Source: Pseudomonadota bacterium (GTDB lineage Bacteria > Desulfobacterota > Desulfuromonadia > Geobacterales > Pseudopelobacteraceae). From it: a stretch of 56,270 bases of DNA. Below, in pieces: positions 52,027 through 56,270 of the stretch. The stretch covers positions 1 to 56,270 of the forward strand of contig JABBNX010000006.1 of NCBI GenBank assembly GCA_019352135.1. Direction: 5' to 3'. The notes below the pieces were generated by a model, which saw only the letters and a program-made list of their open reading frames with translations, was not told where the DNA came from and did no database searches. The stretch's first letter is position 1, and each line of letters starts with the position of its first letter. A program made the translations under genes and the position numbers.

Positions 52027-52920
52027 TTTCGTATGAGCCTTGGGATGAGCTTTGTCATAGACTTCCATCAGGTGGTCGATGCTGACATGGGTGTACTTTT
52101 GGGTCGTGGAGAGCGAGGAATGACCGAGCAGCTCCTGAATGGCGCGCAAATCGGCGCCCCCTTCCAGCATATGGGTTGCGAAAGTATGCCTGAGGGTATG
52201 TGGTGAAATCCGCTTGAAAGCGGCAATCTTCATGACATGGGCATCGACGATCCGTGCCACGCTCCGGCGGTTGATACGCCCGCCGCGAGTATTGAGAAAA
52301 AGAGCGCCAGTGGCTGCAGCATCACCACGCTGGCCAAGATACACCTGCAGCGCTTCCAGAGCGCGGCTGCCAACCGGAACGATACGCTCCTTTCCTCCTT
52401 TGCCGGTTACCCGCACCAATCCGCCTGTCACATCAAGCTCGCCGATATTCAGGCCGGTCAATTCGGAAACACGGAGACCGCTTGAATACAGCAATTCAAG
52501 AATTGCCCGGTCACGCGGTCCGTTTTTTTGTTCATCAGCCGGTGCTTCCATCAGGGTGGTGGTTTGATCAATATCCAGATGAAACGGGAGGTGCTGCTCT
52601 TTTTTTGGCGTAGCGATCAGCTCGGCAGGATTCTTTGTAATAGTGCCGCGCCGCAACAGGAAGCGGAAAAAGGAGCGGATTGCCGCCAACTTACGGCCGA
52701 TGGAGCTCTTCCTGTTGGTCTTGGAAAGTCCGGCCAGATACCGCCTGAGAAGCAGATGGTCAACATCCTGAACCGAGACGGTCTCCCCTTTTTCACGTCC
52801 GGCAAAGATTAAAAACTGCGCCAGATCGCTGCGATAGGCAGCCAGAGTATGCGAAGATACGTCCCGCTCGGTGTGCAGATAGGCGATAAATTGCTGTATC
52901 TGGTGCTCTAATAACGGCAT
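52015..52920 (-). CDS. xerC: Site-specific tyrosine recombinase XerC
   Basis: A 301-residue tyrosine recombinase that resolves chromosome dimers at dif with XerD. The N-terminal core-binding domain starts [18 protein letters not shown]. The catalytic residues are present: Arg in [11 protein letters not shown], Lys in [10 protein letters not shown], the [12 protein letters not shown] box, the His of [10 protein letters not shown] and Tyr in KYTHV. I choose ATG 52920 for normal length; a longer reading to 53055 runs into the upstream lipoprotein gene. XerC rather than XerD is a guess from N-terminal pattern and length. Confidence 0.9.
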   Translation of the reverse strand: MPLLEHQIQQFIAYLHTERDVSSHTLAAYRSDLAQFLIFAGREKGETVSVQDVDHLLLRRYLAGLSKTNRKSSIGRKLAAIRSFFRFLLRRGTITKNPAELIATPKKEQHLPFHLDIDQTTTLMEAPADEQKNGPRDRAILELLYSSGLRVSELTGLNIGELDVTGGLVRVTGKGGKERIVPVGSRALEALQVYLGQRGDAAATGALFLNTRGGRINRRSVARIVDAHVMKIAAFKRISPHTLRHTFATHMLEGGADLRAIQELLGHSSLSTTQKYTHVSIDHLMEVYDKAHPKAHTKSGE

Positions 52921-52936
52921 ATTTTCTAAACTATCT

Positions 52937-53347
52937 TTATTCAAAAGGCGGCAGGCCGTTTTTAAGTTCCCAGCTCCTGGTATTCTCCAGATAAACCCAC
53001 TTCTGACGATAAGAAACCGTTTTGACTCTGTTTGACGGGAGTATGTAATAGTCAAATTCTGCTACCACATCCCCCGTTTTCTCCTCCGGAAGATACTTCG
53101 AGGAGAGTATGCGGAAATCGGTAAAAGAGATGCCCCGTTTTTTAAGGCTGCCGGCCTGTTTAAGAAATTCTTCCTGCAGTTTCGGATCAAGATAGGTCAT
53201 TCCGGCACTTTCAACTTCACGCCATCGCAGCATCCGATTGTAGGCTTTCATGCTCCGGTTAAAACTGTCGCTTAAGCCGGCCTGGGTTGCGCAGGCGGTC
53301 AGCAGCAGGCACACAATACACAAAAATCCTGTTTTCACCCTTGTCAT
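52937..53347 (-). CDS. Small lipoprotein, function unknown
   Basis: A 136-residue protein with a signal peptide and lipobox LLTAC (Cys19). The mature part is alpha/beta with basic and aromatic residues ([10 protein letters not shown]-like stretch, and YRQKWVYLE near the end); no family recognised with certainty. The start overlaps the end of the bifunctional methionine gene as ATGA, which implies coupled translation. It is separated from xerC by 16 bases. Confidence 0.7.
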   Translation of the reverse strand: MTRVKTGFLCIVCLLLTACATQAGLSDSFNRSMKAYNRMLRWREVESAGMTYLDPKLQEEFLKQAGSLKKRGISFTDFRILSSKYLPEEKTGDVVAEFDYYILPSNRVKTVSYRQKWVYLENTRSWELKNGLPPFE

Positions 53348-55188
53348 GATTGTTTCTCTCTTTCTCGTTGCTGAATGTGTTCGATCAACTCGACTGCAAG
53401 TTCAAACTTCCCGAAGGGGGGGATCAGATAATAGCCACCGGCAACCGAGGCTGTAGCATCGATAAACTCTTTGGCGATGGCCAGTCCTTCCCGGACTCCG
53501 GGCTCCTTTTCAAGCCCCTTCATGCGTGCTCGGACGCTGTCCGGCACGGTTATCCCCGGTACTTCATTATTCAGATATTCAGCGTTGCGTTCGCTGACCA
53601 GCGGCATGATCCCGGCAAGAAAAGGGATGGCGCTGTCGTTGGTTGCCTCCAGCGCTTTAAACAGAATCGCCGGATCGTAGATCGGTTGGCTCTGGACAAA
53701 GCGGGCGCCGTTGGCAACTTTTTTTCGCAACCGTTCGGCCTGAAGGGTCATGTTTTGAGTATTGGGATTAAAGGCGGCTCCGATGGTAAAGCCGGTGCCG
53801 GCGCCGATCGGGTTGCCGATGGCATTAATGCCGCTGTTCATATCGCTCAACAGTTTGATCAACGTCAGGGAGTGCAAGTCAAAAACGGAGGTTGCCCCGG
53901 CATGATCGCCCATCGTCGCAGGGTCGCCGGTCACCGCCAGAATCGAACGGATGCCGAGCAGGCTGGCCCCCATCAGGTCTGACTGCATGCCGATCAGATT
54001 ACGGTCGCGGCCGGTGATATGCACGATGACTTCGATTCCAACCTCGCGCTGAATGAGGCTTCCGAGAGCAATATTCCCCATTCGGGGACGGGCAAGGGGA
54101 TTTTCCGCCAGGTTGATTGCATCGGCTCCCGCTTCCTTTATGCGCCTGCACCCCGCAATGATTTTAGTGCAGTCAAGCCCTTTGGGCGGGTCAAGTTCTA
54201 CGGTAATGACCTTACGGTTTCCCCAGCTGTCCAGAAAAGAGGCGGCCTTTGGGATCGTTCTGGCCGTTTCAGATACGGCAATAAACGGGACTTTACTCCG
54301 GGCTGTTGGCCGGGAACCGCGTATGGCCCGGGCGAGTGCGGCGATATGTTCAGGGGTTGTCCCGCAGCAACCTCCGACAATATTTGCTCCGACAGTAACC
54401 ATTTCACGCGCCATGGCGGCAAAATAATCCGGGGTGGCGCGGTAGATGAAGCGCCCGTCCAGGTACTCGGGAAAACCGCTGTTGGCGTAGGCGCTGATCG
54501 GTTTATCCGTCAAGGCCGCCAGACGTTTTATCACTTTGAGCAATTCCAGCGGACCGGCGCCGCAATTGGCGCCAAGTATATCGGCGCCAGCTGTCTCCAT
54601 TGCCTGACAGAAGCTTTCAACAGAGCTTCCATCGCCGCTGCGCCCTCCTTCAAGAAAAGCCAGGGATGCACATACCGGCAGTCCGGTCTCTCTCGCGACC
54701 GTAACTGCCAGCTGCAACTGCGGGAGAGAAGAAAAGGTTTCCAGAAGCAGAATATCGACGCCTCCCTCCGCAAGTGACCGGCATTGAACCCGAAATGCAT
54801 CTTCAATCTGTTCCGGGCTGTCTTCGCGTTCCTCACCTTTTATGGCTATCAGCGGACCAACCGATCCGGCCACCAGCGTTGTGTGGCCTGCCGCTGCACG
54901 GGCGATTCTAGCTCCGGCCAGATTGATTTCGCTTACCTTGTGGCCCAGGCCGATGGCGGACAGTTTGGTATAATTCGCGCCAAACGTATTGGTTTCGATT
55001 ATCTGGGCGCCAGCCGTAACATATTCACGAGCCAGTTCCGCAACCAGATCGGGGCGGACCAGGTTCAGATGTTCGAAATTACTGTCGAGGCTGACGCCTT
55101 TGGTGTAGAGCATGGTGCCGATGGCACCGTCACCGGTCAGGACTTCAGTGCTTAAACGGTTCAGAATGCGGTTTTTGTTTTCCTTCAT
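53344..55188 (-). CDS. Bifunctional homocysteine S-methyltransferase / methylenetetrahydrofolate reductase
   Basis: A 614-residue fusion. Residues 1-290 are a Zn-dependent homocysteine methyltransferase (DGAIGTMLYTKG start; zinc Cys in GANCGAG and GGCCGTTPEHI). From about 325 to 610 is a MetF-type TIM barrel: ITVELDPPKGLD, then ILAVTGDPATMGDH and FVQSQPIYD. Such fusions produce methyl-THF and methylate homocysteine. It lacks the B12-binding and activation domains of MetH, so the methyl carrier protein would be encoded elsewhere or S-methylmethionine is used. AGGAT precedes the ATG. Confidence 0.92.
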   Translation of the reverse strand: MKENKNRILNRLSTEVLTGDGAIGTMLYTKGVSLDSNFEHLNLVRPDLVAELAREYVTAGAQIIETNTFGANYTKLSAIGLGHKVSEINLAGARIARAAAGHTTLVAGSVGPLIAIKGEEREDSPEQIEDAFRVQCRSLAEGGVDILLLETFSSLPQLQLAVTVARETGLPVCASLAFLEGGRSGDGSSVESFCQAMETAGADILGANCGAGPLELLKVIKRLAALTDKPISAYANSGFPEYLDGRFIYRATPDYFAAMAREMVTVGANIVGGCCGTTPEHIAALARAIRGSRPTARSKVPFIAVSETARTIPKAASFLDSWGNRKVITVELDPPKGLDCTKIIAGCRRIKEAGADAINLAENPLARPRMGNIALGSLIQREVGIEVIVHITGRDRNLIGMQSDLMGASLLGIRSILAVTGDPATMGDHAGATSVFDLHSLTLIKLLSDMNSGINAIGNPIGAGTGFTIGAAFNPNTQNMTLQAERLRKKVANGARFVQSQPIYDPAILFKALEATNDSAIPFLAGIMPLVSERNAEYLNNEVPGITVPDSVRARMKGLEKEPGVREGLAIAKEFIDATASVAGGYYLIPPFGKFELAVELIEHIQQREREKQS

Positions 55189-55267
55189 AAATATCCTATC
55201 TGCTGTTGCCCGAATGGTTCAGTTGGTGTTATAAAGGGCAACTGTATAATTTTTGGAGGAGTTTCGC

Positions 55268-55876
55268 GTGATACATACCTTAGTAACATGGCTGGTGGAC
55301 ACGATTGGTGCCATGGGCTATCCCGGCATTTTTCTGTTGATGGTCATGGAGAGCTCGATCATTCCGGTCCCAAGTGAACTGGTTATGCCGCCGGCGGGAT
55401 ATCTGGCCTATCTGGGCAAAATGAACCTGCCAATTGCTATTCTGTGTGGTACTGCCGGCAGTCTGATCGGAGCATATATCAATTATTATGTTTCGCACTA
55501 TCTGGGGCGGCCGCTGATCCTTAAATATGGTAAGTATGTGTTGATTCCGCCCGACAAATTCGAACGGGTGGAGCGTTTTTTTCTCCAGCACGGGGAGATA
55601 TCTACCTTTATCGGCCGGCTCCTGCCGGTTATCCGCCATCTGATCTCAATTCCCGCCGGTGTGGCCGGAATGAATCACCTCAAGTTCTCCCTGTATACCC
55701 TGCTCGGCGCCGGTCTCTGGTGCACCATCCTGACGCTGATCGGCTATGTGATCGGCGAGAACCAGCAGCTGATCATGCAGTATTCGCATAAAGCGCTTCT
55801 CTGGGTTATGCTGTTCAGTGCCGTTCTGATTGCGGTTTATGTCAGGCGGCAGCGCCACCGGAACAGCAAGGCCTAA
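55268..55876 (+). CDS. DedA family membrane protein
   Basis: A 202-residue protein starting at GTG 55268 after GGAGGAG. It has the SNARE-associated/DedA features: MVMESSIIPVPSELVMPPAGYLA near the start (residues 28-50), GSLIGAYINYYVSHYLGR (about 69-86), and FIGRLLPVIRHLISIPAGVAGM (about 117-138). Members act as undecaprenyl-phosphate or phospholipid flippases and keep the proton gradient. The gene is divergent from the methionine gene. Confidence 0.92.
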   Translation: MIHTLVTWLVDTIGAMGYPGIFLLMVMESSIIPVPSELVMPPAGYLAYLGKMNLPIAILCGTAGSLIGAYINYYVSHYLGRPLILKYGKYVLIPPDKFERVERFFLQHGEISTFIGRLLPVIRHLISIPAGVAGMNHLKFSLYTLLGAGLWCTILTLIGYVIGENQQLIMQYSHKALLWVMLFSAVLIAVYVRRQRHRNSKA

Positions 55877-55887
55877 CCCGAATAACC

Positions 55888-55970
55888 AGAGAACGTGCGT
55901 TAATGGGGCTATTTTCTGCTATAACAGCGCAGAAAACAACTTTTAACTTACGAAAATAGGCCCGGAAGGT
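55888..55970 (+). repeat. Dispersed intergenic repeat, copy 3, with alternative hairpins
   Basis: The element starts GTGCGTTAATGGGGC at 55895 and later reads AACTTTTAACTTA, matching the flanks of copy 1. TTTTCTGC and GCAGAAAA can form an inner stem; CTATTTTC and GAAAATAG form an outer stem that uses the same left-arm bases. It lies just before the pgeF start. Confidence 0.6.
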
Positions 55971-55995
55971 AAATGTATTTTTGGAGGAAGTAACC

Positions 55996-56270
55996 ATGCA
56001 GATAAATCGTATCGGTCGTATCCAGTACGTCGAAGTGAATTTCACCGGGGCATCGTGTTCAACACAAGGCTTCACCACCCGCCATGAAGGCGTTTCGCGC
56101 CCTCCCTATAACTCGCTCAATCTGGGAATGAATACGCAGGACCAGCAGGCAAATGTAGAGGGCAACCGCAGTCTGCTTGCCCGCGCTTTTGGGGTCAACC
56201 AGGAGGCACTGGTGACGCCCCGGCAGGTTCACGGTAATGATATTCTGGTGATCAACGAACCGAATGAAGA
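55996..56270 (+). CDS. pgeF: YfiH/PgeF laccase-domain protein (5' part)
   Basis: The first 91 codons of a gene cut by the window end; the ATG follows GGAGGAAG. Translation shows the family start, GFTTRHEGVSRPPYNSLNLG (about residues 25-44) and RQVHGNDI (about 76-83), whose His is a metal or substrate ligand. The family is linked to peptidoglycan editing and purine nucleoside phosphorolysis. The C-terminal part, with the zinc CXXH region, lies outside. Confidence 0.9.
   Translation, partial: MQINRIGRIQYVEVNFTGASCSTQGFTTRHEGVSRPPYNSLNLGMNTQDQQANVEGNRSLLARAFGVNQEALVTPRQVHGNDILVINEPNE

Noticed and set aside
1-56270. CRISPR arrays, transposases, integrase-flanked islands, toxin-antitoxin or retron genes
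   Set aside because: Looked for on both strands; none supported. The single tyrosine recombinase is XerC-like and housekeeping.

Overview
Organism. The window reads as chromosomal DNA of a free-living, probably anaerobic Desulfobacterota (deltaproteobacterium), most likely of the Geobacter/Pelobacter/Trichlorobacter group. The reasons are gene content only: an acetate/succinate-type CoA-transferase, the futalosine menaquinone enzyme MqnE, anaerobic-type cobalamin genes (cbiF/cobM and cbiG), a bifunctional homocysteine methyltransferase/MTHFR, DUF4388-plus-roadblock proteins, a GH57 enzyme and a fused mannose-1-P guanylyltransferase. No rRNA, tRNA, CRISPR array, transposase or prophage gene was recognised. 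No gene-free stretch exceeds about 300 bases.

Layout. (1) 1-16.5 kb, plus strand: a Wzx/Wzy-type surface-polysaccharide cluster. From about 1 to 8.7 kb lies an AT-rich block with four glycosyltransferases of GT2 or related type (including the 8 kb gene), three GT4 enzymes, a methyltransferase, a hexapeptide acyltransferase and a membrane protein that is probably the polymerase. It is followed by GC-richer, better conserved machinery: WecA-like initiating transferase, Wzi-like outer-membrane protein, a very large SLBB/Wza-like exporter and a Wzz-like chain-length protein. A flippase is not visible and would lie upstream. (2) 16.6-20.2 kb: cysS, then a translationally coupled histidine kinase and receiver. 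(3) 20.3-27 kb: sugar-nucleotide and glucan metabolism (two-domain ManC-like protein, GH57 enzyme, galT) and an EndoIII-like Fe-S protein. (4) 27-35 kb: a zinc-ribbon membrane protein, then a minus-strand set: SlyD-like FKBP, DUF167, DivIVA, a LysM protein, an 870-residue secreted coiled-coil protein, and amt behind a sigma54-like promoter. (5) 35-41 kb, mainly plus strand: uvrC, miaA, a cold-shock gene, yggT, a small membrane protein, fabH, a PAP2 phosphatase. (6) 41.5-46.5 kb, minus: a tight cofactor operon cobM-cbiG-pdxA-mqnE-methyltransferase. (7) 46.7-52 kb, plus: OmpA-like lipoprotein, Smr protein, Dabb protein, CoA-transferase, two roadblock-type proteins. (8) 52-56.3 kb: xerC, a small lipoprotein and metH/metF fusion on the minus strand; a DedA protein and the 5' part of pgeF on the plus strand.

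How it fits together. The first 16.5 kb would build, polymerise and export one heteropolysaccharide; the ManC-like gene a few kb on could supply GDP-mannose. Cobalamin (cobM, cbiG) and B12/folate methionine synthesis lie in the same window, as do menaquinone synthesis (mqnE) and the acetate-activating CoA-transferase expected of an anaerobic respirer.

Novelty. I see no clear-cut new defence or mobile system. The best candidates for a second look are the secreted coiled-coil/LysM pair, the methyltransferase coupled to mqnE, the catalytically degenerate phosphomannomutase domain, the cysteine-rich insertions in the FKBP and the histidine kinase, and a dispersed intergenic repeat starting GTGCGTTAA present three times.
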